Assembly: GCA_009809945.1 (NCBI GenBank)
Contig: WTPW01000157.1
Span: 307,762-371,761, forward strand
Direction: 5' to 3'
Length of the DNA stretch: 64,000 bases
DNA from: Gigaspora margarita
Lineage: Eukaryota; Glomeromycota; Glomeromycetes; Diversisporales; Gigasporaceae
A model generated the notes under the pieces. It searched no databases. It was not told the DNA's origin and worked only from the letters and a program-made list of their open reading frames with translations. Every line of letters begins with the position of its first letter. Positions within the stretch are counted from its first letter, which is position 1. Below are positions 11,612-23,903 of this stretch, piece after piece. A program made the position numbers and the translations under genes.

Positions 11612-12614
11612 TTTTTTATTTTTTTTCAAGTAAGGTGCTTACTTCAGGAGTAAGAGTTTTATTCAAGATATTAAGATCCTGGGCTTCCTATATAGGGTCA
11701 CCGACATAGTACATTGATGAAAGTACAACTAGCCACACCTGCAACTTTTGGTTACCTATTTAAGTAGCCATCTAAAGGTCTACACTAGCTACTATACCTG
11801 CAACCAGCATACTGGTCATTGCCTATTTTAAACCCTCTGATCATTGCTGTCTGCTAATCCCTCTTGTATCACCAGAACAAGATCCAGATTCTTTTCTATC
11901 TTCCTTAGAACTACTTTATCCTCAGTAAGAGACCTGGTAGAGCAGTTCCTGTCCTACACAGGTATTACCTACACTTCAGTAACTTATGCTATAGCTTTAC
12001 CTATATACTTGCAGCTAGGAATTATTCTTAAACTGCTACTGTTACCTACTTTTTGCCCTTATAAAGTTCCCCAACCCCAGTATCTGGTCATTTACTCTTC
12101 TGTATCCTTTTCTCTAGTTATATCCCTACTCCAATCCTAAGACCCAGAAGGGTTGGTTAGTCTGGCGTTAAGATGCCAATGGTCTCCCTCCTCTTGGTCC
12201 ATGCTTCCGAAATGCATGCCTTTTTCCTCTAGTGTGATTCTGGCAGTCTGGTTAGTAGGTCCTTCAACCCTTTTTGTCATTGGGTTGCTTCTGGTCAGTT
12301 ACCGTCCAAGATTCTTTTCTCTTAGCACTGTCGAAAGTTGGGTACTTCTCCACTTGGGTCTTGCCAAGTGGGTTTTATTCTACTAATTCCCAGGATTTGC
12401 ATGCTTCCTTTTCTTCTCGTATAATATTACACAAGTTAGTCAGCTTCCAATAACTTGGTATCACCCAGGTTACAGATTGAAGATCCAATTAGTTGAAATC
12501 AAATCAGTTACTATAATACAGATGCAATTTTCAAAATTGTCTCCAGTGGAATTCGAACTCTGCATCTGCCGCTTGGGGTGACAACAACCCAACTTCGCTA
12601 TGTTACTATACTCC
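11612..12614 (-). mobile_element. tRNA-headed SINE-like element, copy 1 (1003 bp, 17-bp TSD)
   Basis: Read on the minus strand, the element starts with a tRNA-like head: an A-box-like TAGCGAAGTTGG and a B-box-like GTTCGAATTC (plus strand about 12548-12558), followed by a ~850-bp body and an A-rich 3' end. It is flanked by the 17-bp direct repeat tataatacacaatttat (11595-11611 and 12615-12631), inside the 185-bp satellite, which resumes after it. Pol III boxes, an A-rich end and long target duplications mark a SINE mobilised by a LINE. Part of the apparent duplication could come from the satellite unit itself. The length is large for a SINE. Confidence 0.85.
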
Positions 12615-12800
12615 TATAATACACAATTTATATTAATATTGTATCGCTTAATTTTATTAATTAAATAATTGATTACATTAAAATGATTTACTTTTATTTA
12701 CTTGAATGATATGCATGCGATCATGGTATTGTTTCCTTGATCTTAGATAAATAAATAAAAAACAATGCCAAATCTTTGACGATTCCTATTCATATAGCAG
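12615..12800. repeat. ~185-bp satellite, right part after the SINE
   Basis: The satellite unit resumes directly after the SINE with the same order of words (tattaatatt, gattacatt at about 12671, aataaataaaaaacaatgcc), showing that the SINE inserted into an existing array. Confidence 0.85.
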
Positions 12801-13691
12801 ATTGTTTCAAGGTAATGTGCTGTATATAATGTGATTTAAGAAAAATAATTCGAGTGCAAAAAAGATAATCAATATTAGCCTAACAATATAATATATATTA
12901 GTATATCACTATAATATATTTAGTTAAATAAAAAAAATAAACATGTATTAAAAAATGTATGGAAGAAATTCTTTTTGTTCAAAAAAATATGTTTATTAAA
13001 TATTTAGCATACTGGTATATTTTTTTGTAGAATATCACTCTCATTTCTTTCCTTGTTATTGTCTTTATTACATTTTTCTTTGACTTCTTTGACTGCATGT
13101 GTATTTTGTTAAATATCAACTCGAATAGTTGAAAATAGTTTTTTCATTATGATTTTGACATGTTTATTTTTAATTTTTCAAAAAACTTTGTTTTGTTAGA
13201 GATGTTTAAATAATAAAAGTCACAAGTATTTGAAGAATTCTGCTCTAATCCATATACAAAATATATTACTTTGTTAAAATTTTTGTGTTTATCTTTCTCT
13301 AAAGTTTTCGGTTGAGAAGTTATTCAATGATCATTAAAGTCAAAAATTTTCAAAGAATTCTGTGTGTATCTTCGATAGTCTTTCTGTGTTCATAATATTA
13401 CTATATTTGGTATATCATTTTTGTAATATTGTATTTGAATTATATGTGCCTTTATTTAGAAAAAGAAAAAAAAGTGTTCCAGAAAGAAAAGAATTAACAC
13501 GTTTTGAAAAAAAGAAACAGGCTAAATCATTGTTTATTTCATATTTATATTACGGGAAAAATTATTATTTTTCAGTATCAAATCAATCAAATTTGCTACA
13601 TAACCTTAATTTGAGTTCCGATCATTGACTTAATTTGAATTTCAATTATCGAACGAATTTTACTGTAATATTTTTATGTATTAATATATTT
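12801..13691. other. AT-rich intergenic DNA with one weak ORF
   Basis: The only ORF of note is 13362-13628 (plus, 88 aa): a hydrophobic first 35 residues that could span a membrane, followed by a Lys/Arg/Glu-rich stretch. It has no recognised family, no supporting context and lies in very AT-rich DNA; it may be chance. Nothing else is visible. Confidence 0.35.
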
Positions 13692-14655
13692 AGGGGAGCA
13701 CCATTTATCATCTGATTTTTTGCTACTAAGAGGCTACCCCCCCTACCCCCCACCTGATCATCAAATACTGCGATTTGATTGGCTAAAATTATTAAAATTT
13801 TAAAATTTTTTAAATTTTAATATTAAATAACTCTTGAACCAGTGATCCTTTTGGATGATTTTACCACCAAAATGCTCGCCTCAATGAGGCGATTCCAACG
13901 AGCCTAAAATCATCAAAATCCAATTACAGGATCCCAAGATCGTATAGATTTGTATTGCTTAAATTATATAATTTTCGTATATATTAAAAATTATTATTAA
14001 AGAGCTTATAAAATTTAATATTAAATAATTCTTGAACCAGTGATCCGATTTGGATGATTTTACTACCAAAATGCTCGTCTCAATGAGACGATTCTAATGA
14101 ACCTAAAATCGTTAAATTCTGATTACGGGATCCAGAGATCGTTATAGATTTGTATTATTTTTAATAGATTATATTAAAATAACACAAATCTATAATGATC
14201 TCTGGATCCCGTGATCAGAATTTAACGATTTTAGGTTCATTAGAATCGTCTCATTGAGACGAGCATTTTGCTAGTAAAATCATCTAAAATGGATAACTGG
14301 TTCAAGAGTTATTTAATATTAAATTTATAAGATCTTTAATAATAATTTTTAATATATACGAAAATAATATAATTAAAGCAGTACAAATCTATAACGATCT
14401 TGGGATCCTGTGATTAGATTTTGATGGTTTTAGGCTCATTGGAATCGCCTCATTGAGGCGAGCATTTTGGTAGTAAAATCATCCAAAACGGATCACTGGT
14501 TCAAGAGTTATTTAATATTAAATTTTAAAAATTTTAAAAATTTTTAAAAAATTTTAATAATTTTAGCCAATCAAAAGTTATCTGCTATTAGGACCTGATA
14601 ATTGTCTGACCCTCCCCCCCTACCCTAAAAATCAGATGATAAATGGTGCTCCCCT
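13692..14655. mobile_element. Palindromic MITE, 964 bp, TSD TATTT
   Basis: The ends are inverted repeats (AGGGGAGCACCATTTATC... / ...GGTGCTCCCCT) and nearly the whole element folds back on itself about a centre near 14165. Flanks repeat TATTT (13687-13691, 14656-14660). Each arm carries two versions of a module with gatccgatttggatgat and cgtctcaatgagacg words (about 13830-13930, 14030-14120, 14190-14300, 14410-14500). There is no coding sequence. The same module recurs in other MITE families of this window. Confidence 0.85.
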
Positions 14656-14949
14656 TATTTCAAAAAAGTATTTAAGACAAGGTTTGTATCATACATTTTA
14701 ATATCAAAAAATTTAGCAAAGCAATAAAACATTAACTGATATAATAGTAAAACACTAATCTGATATAATCGTAAACACTAAACTGATATATATGTAATTG
14801 CTCAAAATATAATAGGAGATTAGTTGACCCAAGAACATGGTAAGAACTTATCAGCCTACCTGATATGGGAACATCTACTAGAGTCACTATGCACTCAACT
14901 TTATCAAAACGTAAACATGTGGAAGAACCACTTCCAGAATTCCAAAAAC
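14656..14949. other. Short repeats upstream of the Tnp2 relic
   Basis: Three imperfect copies of an aacactaa-tctgatata word lie at about 14728-14795. They could be subterminal transposase-binding repeats of the element encoding the Tnp2-like protein, since they contain CACTA, but no matching terminal inverted repeat was found on the far side. Confidence 0.35.
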
Positions 14950-17900
14950 TTATAGTTCAGAAAGTGAAGATTCTGAAGATAAAGGTTCAGATAGCAATAG
15001 TTCAGAAGATGATGATTTAGAAAGTAAAGATTCAGAAAGTAAAGGTTCAGATAACAATGATGATTCTAAAAGCAGTGGCTCAGATAATAGTAATGATAGT
15101 ACAACCAGTAAATTAGATAAAGAAGATAGCACTAGATCAAGTACCGATACAATAAGTTTGTTTCTAGAAGATGACTTTGATGAACAATTGCTATTATCTA
15201 GAAGAGCAGCTAAAGAAAAATTTAAACAGATATTATCTGATGCTAATGATAAAAAAAATGAGTATTGATCCATCTTTAGAAGGACTAACTCTATTTGACG
15301 TATATCATCTATTAGATATGATGAAAAAATATAATAATTGAAGAATCTAAAGCGCCTAAAGAGCCAGATGATACTACTTTCCAAATGATTCTTCAAATAA
15401 TCCAAACAATACTAGGAGTAAATCGTCAACTGATTTACAAGAAAGTTATAAATCTATTAGTTTTGCTTCACCAGAAATCGATCCTGAGATTTTTGATCAA
15501 CTGTTCAATTCTGATGATTATTCAATTTATTGAATTATCTTATGGATTATGAAATATCAGCAATGTTTCAATATATCTGATACTAGTATCAAAGTATTAA
15601 TCAAGTTTATACATTTATTGCTTGAACATTTCAGCATTAATGAAGCTAATAAGTTTCTGACTTCTATGCACACAGTCAAATTTTCTTTAGGTATCTCAAC
15701 CAAATATCGAAAATATGTTGTATGCTCAAAATGTCATAAACTCTATAATCTACTAGACATCAAAAATTATAAAAAAGATGATCAACTGGCATGTAAAAGC
15801 TGTATACATATAGAATATCCCAATCATAGATTACAATCACAAAGATCGGTATGCAATGAACCACTATCAGAGTTAATAAAAACAAAAGAAGGTACTTAAT
15901 TATAACATTAAAACTTTAACTAATTAGAAGTATTAAGCAACAACTTTATATGATGTATCAGTGAGCAGGTTTTGATTCAAGAAACAGAAATGTTCCAGAT
16001 AAAATTTTTTCAGACATCTATGAGGGTAATGTCTGAAAAAATTTCACTATAGATCCTGAAAATCCAAGTCCATTTTTTAAAGATAATACTCTTGATACCC
16101 ATATCAGCCTAGCTATTAATATCAATTAGTTTCAACCATTCGATTATACAATTCATAGTACCGGTATAATATATGGAGTTTTGTATAATTTGCCATGTGA
16201 AGAATGATTCAAATCAAACAATATTTTAATATTAGATATCATTCCGGGTCCAAATGAGCCTAGTAAACATCAAATCAATAATTATCTTACACCATTTGTC
16301 AATAAGTTGATTGAATTTTTCTCTGCCATAGAATTACCAGCAACATATGAATATAAAGATGGATAAAAAATATATGTAGCATTAATATTATCAGCTAGTG
16401 ATGTTCCTGCTGCAAGAAAAATTTGTGGTCATGCAAGTCATTCTGTAAAATGCTATCGTTGACCAAAATGTGCAATGTATGACCATGGATCCAGAAGAAA
16501 TCACTATAGTGGTTTTGAAAATATTGATAAATGGTTTGATCTAGTAGATATTTACAATATAATGATGCAGTGAAGCAAAAATTATCCTGTACAAATAACC
16601 AAAATCGTAAAAATCATGTCAAAAAAACAGAAATAAGATGGTCAGAACTATATTGGCTAAAATATTTTGATCTAGTTATATTTATGGTAGTTGATCCAAT
16701 ACATTGCCTGTTCTTAGGTATCAGCAAGTAAATAATGAAACAATGTATATTAGATCATAGTAAACTTAGCAAAGACAAACTTTCAAAAATTGAAATACGT
16801 ATAGCACATATTAAAGTGCTATCAGATATTGGACGTATTCCATCAAAAGTTGCGTATAGAGCAGAAGGGTTTAGTTGATTTATGGCTGATCAGTGGAGAG
16901 TATTCAATCAAGTGTATGCTATTCCATGTATGTGGGATTTGTTAGAACATGAAGATAGAGAAATAATTTTTAATTTCGTCTGTGCATGCAATTCATTAAT
17001 AAACCAAATAGTCAAGCAAAGTGATCTAGATGAAGCACATAATCAACTAGTAAAAATAGTGCAATTAATTGAGGAACATTATTGTCCACACCTAATATCA
17101 TCAAATATTCATTTATCCCTTCATATTAAGCAATATTGTCTAAACTATGGTCCACTATATGCATATTGGTGCTATTCTTTGAACGAATGAATGGTCTGTT
17201 AGGTATATATCCAACAAGTAATCGGTCAATTGAACCTAAACTTATGTGCATCCTAATGAAAAATGCGCAGGTAGAATTTTGAATAAATTCAATCAGTAGT
17301 AATGAAGCTAGATTTTTATTGGACCTAGCTCTTCCACTTTTAGATAAAAGAGTACGTAGGAGCTTAAAAATGACCAAACAGTTTGAAAGTAAGGATTTGG
17401 TGGTGTATCTAAATATAGCAAGTAGAATTGTTGCTAGTAGAAAAATTATGGAATTAGAAAGATATTCTGGAGAGATGATAAAACCAATTAAAGAGAATGT
17501 AAATCTTCCTGATAATATTTATAATGATTTAGTAGAATATTATAATACATTATATGAACGTGAATTATATGTTCAACCACTACCAATTAATCAAGTTGTT
17601 ATCCAATTTGGAAGATTAAAGATTGGAGCAGATATATACGGATCAAAAATTGTCTCTAAATATGAACATTGCTCATATATTAGAGCAAAGTTCATGTTTC
17701 ATAGTGATGAATTAGTAGATATATATCCTGAGCAGATACAATGCTTTTTTTCAACATAAATATGATAATAAAATATACTATCTAGCTTATGTTCGATATT
17801 ATCAACTACATGCAGCATGAAGATATTATTTATCATTAGATAATGAACACTATGATATAGAAATTTAGCAAGAAAAATTTTATAATGAAGTAAGAGATTG

Positions 17901-18010
17901 TATACTCCCTGTACAGAGGATATTATGACACTTTATCCTGACTACATATAAATTTCAACATGGTACTCATGTACAAAAAGTATTAGTAGTAATTCCAACA
18001 AATAAATGAT
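14950..18010 (+). pseudogene. Tnp2-like (CACTA superfamily) transposase relic
   Basis: Plus-strand blocks follow the order expected of a Tnp2/Transposase_21 protein. An acidic Ser/Asp/Glu-rich N-terminal segment lies at about 14955-15270. A Cys-rich segment at 15549-15897 has YVVCSKCHKLY and ACKSC. The core (about 15950-16740) includes FQPFDYTIHSTG, ILIIPGPNEP-like and SASDVPAARKICGH words, and then VDPIHCLFLG. Next come GRIPSKVAYRAEGF and MADQWRVF (to 17190), then IYPTSNRSIEP after a one-base frameshift near 17180, an ORF at 17319-17759, and a C-terminal block to about 18010. Many in-frame stops fall at positions where Trp fits (for example YQ-stop-AGFD near 15964, ININ-stop-FQPF near 16130, EI-stop-QEKF near 17868). 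It is inactive. Family assignment rests on the motif order; I am confident of Tnp2-like, less of CACTA ends. Confidence 0.82.
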
Positions 18011-18612
18011 TTAATATATAATTAGACTGATTGTTTAATATTTTATATATCAGATATTTTAAGACCGATTGTATAATGGATTATATATAATAAAAAATAT
18101 ATAATATATTATAAATATTTATATAATTAAATTTATAAAATATCAGATAACTATCTTTAATATATCAATCAAAAACTAAATCAATCAACAATATATTGGC
18201 CTAATTTAAGTTTAAAAAAATAAATTAATAAAATCAAACAAATTTCATCACGAAATAAATAAAATCATGTAATAATCAGTATATATCATCATTTTTCAGT
18301 CTAAAATTTAGATTATACAAGTTCATTTAATAATATCATTTTTATATCATCTAATAATATATATAATAATATATATAATCAGAAATGTATCAGTCAGTGA
18401 AAATAGAAAATTACAATAATCAACAAAATATCAGTCTATTTTAAGTTTAAAAAAATAATTAATAAAATCAGATAAGTTTCATCATGAAATAAATAAAATC
18501 ATGTAATAATTGGTATATATCATTATTTATCAGTCTAAAATTTAGATCATACAAGTTAATTAATAATATCATATTTATATCATCTAATAATATATATAAT
18601 AATATATATAAT

Positions 18613-18889
18613 NNNNNNNNNNNNNNNNNNNNNNNNNNNNNNNNNNNNNNNNNNNNNNNNNNNNNNNNNNNNNNNNNNNNNNNNNNNNNNNNNNNNNNNN
18701 NNNNNNNNNNNNNNNNNNNNNNNNNNNNNNNNNNNNNNNNNNNNNNNNNNNNNNNNNNNNNNNNNNNNNNNNNNNNNNNNNNNNNNNNNNNNNNNNNNNN
18801 NNNNNNNNNNNNNNNNNNNNNNNNNNNNNNNNNNNNNNNNNNNNNNNNNNNNNNNNNNNNNNNNNNNNNNNNNNNNNNNNNNNNNNNNN
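18613..18889. other. Assembly gap (277 N)
   Basis: An unresolved run within the ~235-bp satellite; the true length of the array is unknown. Confidence 1.
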
Positions 18890-19211
18890 AGTCAGTAAAA
18901 ATAGAAAATTACAATAATCAACAAAATATCAGTCTAAAATTTAGATCATACAAGTTCATTTAATAATATCATTTTTATATTATCTAATAATATATATAAT
19001 AATATATATAATCAGAAATGTATCAGTTAGTAAAACTAGAAAATTACAATAATCAACAAAATATCAGCCTATTTTAAGTTTAAAAAAATAAATTAATAAA
19101 ATCAGATAAATTTTATCATGAAATAAATAAATCATATGCTAATTGGTATATATCATCATTTATTAGTCTAAAATTTAGATCATACAAGTTAATTAATAAT
19201 ATCATATTTAT

Positions 19212-20162
19212 TTTTTTTTTATGTCAAAGTTACCGCTATGGGGAAAGGCTTTTATTCAAGTAAGTCAGATCATGGGTACCTCCAGGAGCACCCTGCATAG
19301 AAGAGAGTACAACTAGCTACACCTGCAACTTTTGGTTGTCTATTTAAGTAGCTACCCAAAGGTTCTATACTAGCTGCCAACTGGCATAGTCTATTTAAAC
19401 CCTCTGATTCACGCTTTTTCTGCCAAATCCTCCTTGTATTATCAGTACAGTTTTTCATTACATAAGTCAATCAAGGCCAGTCCTGGATGTTTGCAAAATC
19501 CCCTTAGGACTAGTTTATCCTCACAGCACACTTGGTAGAGCAGTCCTTGTCTTACACGGGTATTATCTACGCTTCAGTAACTTATGCATTTGCAATATAC
19601 TGACACTTGGGGTCAGGGCTAACCATTAAACCCCTACTTTTACCTACTTTTGCCCTTGTTAAGGTTCACTCCAATCCTGATACTCACCACAACCTTCCTA
19701 TTGGTCCTTCCTCAGTATTCCCAAACTTTCAAACCAGTTAGCCTGGAAGGATTGGTTAGCTCAGCTTTAAGTGCCAAATAGACTGCCTCTGCTTGGTACA
19801 TGTTGTCGAAACACATGTCCTTTTTCTTTAGTATGACTCTGACAGCCAGCTCGGTGGACCCTCCTTGAGGATCTTGTCATCTGGTTCTCTGGCTCTGGTT
19901 TTTGATATTCCAATTATGGTTAGCACTATCAAAGATCTTTGCTACTTCCTTACTCAGGACTTCCAAATGGGTATTCATTTTCCAATCCTTGGATTTTGTG
20001 CACCCAGTGGCTTCTATTCAAGATGGTGTACCAAAGGACCTACAAAGAGAAATAGTTATCATAACACAGGCCTATTTTTCAAAGCGTCGCCAGTGGGATT
20101 TGAACTCTAGACCTGCCACTTGGGAGTAACAACTTACCAACTTCTCTAAGTCGCCACACCCC
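19212..20162 (-). mobile_element. tRNA-headed SINE-like element, copy 2 (951 bp, 16-bp TSD)
   Basis: On the minus strand the head carries A-box-like TAGAGAAGTTGG (plus 20137-20148) and a canonical B box GTTCAAATCC (plus 20096-20105); the 3' end is a run of ten A. The flanking 16-bp direct repeat is ataatatcatatttat (19196-19211, 20163-20178). The body aligns with copies 1 and 3 throughout. In the body a minus-strand reading (about 19690-19870) contains KKKDMCFDNMYQAEAVYLAL and LTNPSRLTGL, which matches copy 3 at protein level. Whether the body encodes a protein or derives from one is open. Confidence 0.9.
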
Positions 20163-20437
20163 ATAATATCATATTTATATCATCTAATAATATATATAAT
20201 AATATATATAATCAAAAATGTATCAGTCAGTGAAAATAAAAAATTACAATAATCAACAAAATATCGGCCTATTTTAAGTTTAAAAAAATAAATTAATAAA
20301 ATCAGCTAAATTTCATCACGTAATAAATAAAATCATGTAATAATCAGTATATATCATTATTTATTAGTCTAAAATTTAGATTATACAAGTTCATTTAATA
20401 ATATCATTTTTATATCATCTAATAATATATATAATAA

Positions 20438-21072
20438 GGGAATATAAATTTGTCACACCTATGACATGTTGCACCTCATGATTCGACCAATCAAATCGCC
20501 CAATTTTGTAGACAACAAAATTTTTTTTAAAAAAACTAAAAATTCTACTAGTAAAATATAAGAATAAATAAGCAATAACTAGATTATAGTGTAAAATTTT
20601 ATTCTGAACAACTTTTTCTAAGTTACAAAGATAGATTATCTTAGTAAAAATGATATTTTATAAGAAAAACAAAAATTTCCAATGTTAGCACATATAGAAC
20701 CTTTTTTTGCTAATTTAATCTATATTTATGTTTAAGTATTATATGCAAAATTTTACATTAAACAACTTTTTCTAAGTCAAAATGTAGATTGTTTTAGTAA
20801 AAAAAAGAGTTTTATATGTGCTAACTTTTGAAATTTTTGTTTTTTCTTATAAAACGTCTTTTTTTACTAAAACAATCTATCTTTGTAACTTAGAAAAAGT
20901 TGTTCAGAATAAAATTTTACATTATATAGTGTGCTATTTTATATATATTTTACACTTTATTAAGTAAAAACTTTAATTTTTAAAAAAAATTTTTTTGGCT
21001 ACAAAATTGAGTAATTTGATTGGTCGAATCAGGGGGTGCGACATGTTGTGGGTGTGACAAAATTATATTCCC
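20438..21072. mobile_element. MULE-type MITE, 635 bp, 9-bp TSD
   Basis: The ends are inverted repeats (GGGAATATAAATTTGTCACA / ...GTGTGACAAAATTATATTCCC), flanked by a perfect 9-bp repeat ATATAATAA, the duplication length typical of Mutator-like elements. The target is an AT-rich satellite, so part of that match could be chance. The interior is a long imperfect palindrome without coding capacity. A second copy with 8 of 9 matching flanking bases is at 36241-37607. Confidence 0.8.
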
Positions 21073-21402
21073 ATATAATAATATATATAATTAGAAATGT
21101 ATCAGCTAGTAAAAATAGAAAATTACAATAATCAACAAAATATCAGTCTAAAATTTAGATCATACAAGTTAATTAATAATATCATATTTATATCATCTAA
21201 TAATATTAATAATCAGTAATATATCATTAGGCTGATTATTGTTGATTATATTAACATACATATATCTTCTTTTATTTGGATTAATTCTAAAATTTAATAT
21301 AATCATCAATCTATTGGCCCATGATATTAGCCCAATATATTACGATTATATTAGTTAGTAAATAATCATATATCTGATTTAATAATGTTTGTTTTTATAC
21401 AT

Positions 21403-22370
21403 TTTATTTTGGTTTCAAAGTGCCCATCTTGGGGGATAATGTTTATTCAGTTTATTCATCAGAAATTATATAGTGACGAAAGTACAACTAGCCACACGTA
21501 CACTTTTGGTATCTAATTTAGTGGTCCACTCAAAGGTTCCATACTAGCTGCCATATCTGCAACCCAACTACAGGAATTGCCTATTTAAACCCTTAATTTT
21601 ATCTGCTTCTTGACCAATCTCAACTGATTCACTAGACATCCGCAGTACAATACAAGTTAGTCTGAACACCCAGATCTTTTTCACATACCCCTTAGGACTA
21701 GTTTATTCTCGACTGAAAACTTGGTAGAGTAGTACCTTCCTACTCAGGTATTTACCTACACTTTGGTAACTTACGCTATAGCTTTATCTATATACTTGGA
21801 GTTAGGGCTAACCATTAAACCCCTACTGTTACCTACTTCTGCACTTGTAAGGTTCACTCTAACCCTAGCACCCACTACAACCTTCCTATCGGTCCTTCTC
21901 TGGTATCCCAAACTTCCAAACCAGTTAGCCTGAAAGGGTTGGTCAGCCTGGCTTTAAGCACCAAATGGACTCCCTCCTCTTGGTACATGCTACCAAAACA
22001 CATGTCCTTTTCCTCCGGTGCAACTCCGGCGGCCAGGTTGGTGGACCCCCTCCTCAAGAGTCTTGTCATCTGATTCTCTGGCTCTGGTTTTCTATATTCC
22101 AGCTTTGGTAGCACTGTTAAAGATCTTTGCTACCTACTTACTCGGGGCTTGTCAAATGGGTTTCTTTTTTCTAGTTTCTTGAATTTTTGTATGCCCGAAA
22201 GCTTCCATTTGAGATAGTGTACCAAGACCTACAGGTGATGTACCCAACCGATCGATGAGAAACAGTTACCAGAACACAAGTCTATTTTTTAAAGCATTGC
22301 CAGTGGGATTTGAACCCTAGACCTGCCACTTGGGGTGACAACTTACCAACTTCTCTAAGTCACCACACCC
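21403..22370 (-). mobile_element. tRNA-headed SINE-like element, copy 3 (968 bp, 17-bp TSD)
   Basis: This is the best-preserved copy. The flanking 17-bp repeat tgtttgtttttatacat (21386-21402, 22371-22387) is not part of a satellite, so the target duplication is convincing. On the minus strand the head has TAGAGAAGTTGG and the B box GTTCAAATCC (plus 22306-22315). A 79-codon minus-strand ORF (21875-22114) in the body has EEKDMCFGSMYQEEGVHLVL and LTNPFRLTGLEVW, matching copy 2. Immediately downstream is the 3' side of the gypsy element. Confidence 0.92.
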
Positions 22371-22387
22371 TGTTTGTTTTTATACAT

Positions 22388-22655
22388 ATCGTCTTAATAT
22401 CACCCTATTATATTAAAAAATTTTAACCCATGTTTCTAGTAATAACAAGACTGTTGTGATATGCAAGTGTAATTAAAGTTTGAGGTTGCAGAGAAAAAGT
22501 TTCCATTTCTAGAGTAGGATTTTTGTTTTGGAAAAGAGAGAAAAGAAAATTTCTATAAAAAAAAATTGGGGTAAAAATAAAAAAATTGTTGCACATAACA
22601 AATTAAGGAGTAAGGCTATATTTCCGATCTGTTTTAAAAATTTACTCCAGAAATT
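22388..22655. other. Gypsy 3' region without recognisable LTR
   Basis: Downstream of the integrase stop on the minus strand there is no copy of the LTR seen at 32703-33176, only AT-rich DNA up to the SINE target duplication. The 3' LTR is lost or too diverged to see. Confidence 0.5.
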
Positions 22656-23745
22656 CTAAATAACAATCACAGATTGCCAATTCTGTTTCTCGTAATACTT
22701 AACAAGATGATTACTATTATAATACTGCCTTAATGTTTTTCCATCTATTGTACAAAGTTTGTAAGATCCATTATTTAATGTATCTTTAACAATAAAGGGT
22801 CCAGTTCTTTTTTCTTTGAATTTTCCTAAGCAAGAAGCTTCAATATCTTTTCTTTGTACCCAAACTTTATCACCAATTTCAAATTCTCTTTTCTGTATCT
22901 TGGAATCGAATCTAACCTTCTGTTTCTTTTGGGACTTTGTTGTATTTATCCTAGCAATTTCATGTTGATATAGTAATTCTTCGATTAATTCAAATAATCA
23001 TTGTAATATACTATCTTCTAGAGAGACTTCATTATATGAATCAGCTAGGTCTATAGGGATAACAGTTTCAATAGGTAAAATAGCTTGTTGACTATATACT
23101 AAGTGGAAAGGAGTGTACTCTGTAGTTGTATGTTGGTTAGTCCTGTATGCAAACAGTATGGCAGATATATAGATATTCCATTCTTCATTAATTTCTGTAA
23201 CTTTTGCAAGAGAGTTGCAAAGGGTTCTATTTAATCTTTTAACTATTCCATTGGTTTGTGGGTAGTAGAACGAAGAGAATATATGTTTTATCAAAAACTT
23301 TTCACATAATATCCTCACAATTTCACTAACAAAATTTTTTTCATAGTTTGAGAGTATAATCTTAGATACTCCATGTCTACAAACAATTTCTTTGAAGATG
23401 AATTTAGCTAATATTTTTGTATCTGCATCTTGTATGGCTTTGGCTTCTGACTAGTGAGTAAGTTAATTGGTAGCAACAATAATATAGTGATTATTTCAAG
23501 GAGTTATAGGGAGGGTCCAACTAAATCAATTCCTATACACTCAAAGGCTCATCCAACTTGAATAGGATAAAGAGGTTTCTTTCTTTTACTTTTTTCACAT
23601 TTCTGATATATTTCACAAGAGCGAACATAGTTCTGCACATCTTTATACATTTGGTCCCAATAATACTATTCAGATATTTTATAATATATAGCATTTGTTC
23701 CTAAGTGTCCAGCAGTAGAATGACTATGCATCATATACAAAATTG
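22656..23745 (-). pseudogene. Gypsy integrase (zinc domain, core, C-terminal domain)
   Basis: The minus strand shows the HHCC zinc module (H-x3-TAGHLG ... CEIYQKC, about 23730-23620), the core with ECIGIDLVGP, IIVATN and SEAKAIQDADT, then YYPQTNGIVKRLN and EEWNIYIS with the 106-codon open block 22998-23318, and the C-terminal module (GDKVWVQRKD ... GPFIVKDTLNNGSYKL ... LRQYYNSNHLVKYY). The core DDE Asp of the usual IDLVGP context is present; the second Asp region reads ILSNYEKNF and appears altered. Stops at 23549-23551 (Arg position in VG-R-AFE) and 23451-23453 (Trp position in H-W-SEA) fit C->T/G->A changes. No chromodomain follows. It is inactive. Confidence 0.88.
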
Positions 23746-23903
23746 GTTCAACTTCAGTTCACTTAATGACTCTAATAGGTTTGTCTGAATCTTTTCTATT
23801 CTTTTTGTATAATAATTTATTTTTTACTTCATATCATCAAGATTGATTAATAATTGTTCTTTGTTATTTTCTGTTAAGTTAGGAGAGAGATATTGGTCCA
23901 AAT

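Larger units (their letters stand above)
18150..21350. repeat. ~235-bp satellite array, interrupted
   Basis: Units containing cagtctaaaatttagatc, taatatatataataatatat and tttaagtttaaaaaaataa recur at about 18300, 18536, 18930, 19165, 20370 and 21150. The array is broken by an assembly gap, one SINE (19212-20162) and one MULE-type MITE (20438-21072). It directly follows the Tnp2 relic and could derive from that transposon's subterminal DNA, but this is not shown. Confidence 0.8.

Noticed and set aside
14950-15405. 151-aa minus-strand Leu/Ser-rich ORF
   Set aside because: Antisense of the acidic Ser/Asp/Glu-rich N terminus of the Tnp2 relic; the repetitive codons leave the other strand open.
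20096-20162. A true tRNA gene at the SINE head
   Set aside because: A and B boxes are present, but the acceptor and anticodon stems do not pair properly and the unit is the start of a mobile element repeated three times.
18150-21350. CRISPR-like regular repeats
   Set aside because: The units are ~235-bp contiguous satellite copies without short spacers, in a eukaryotic context.
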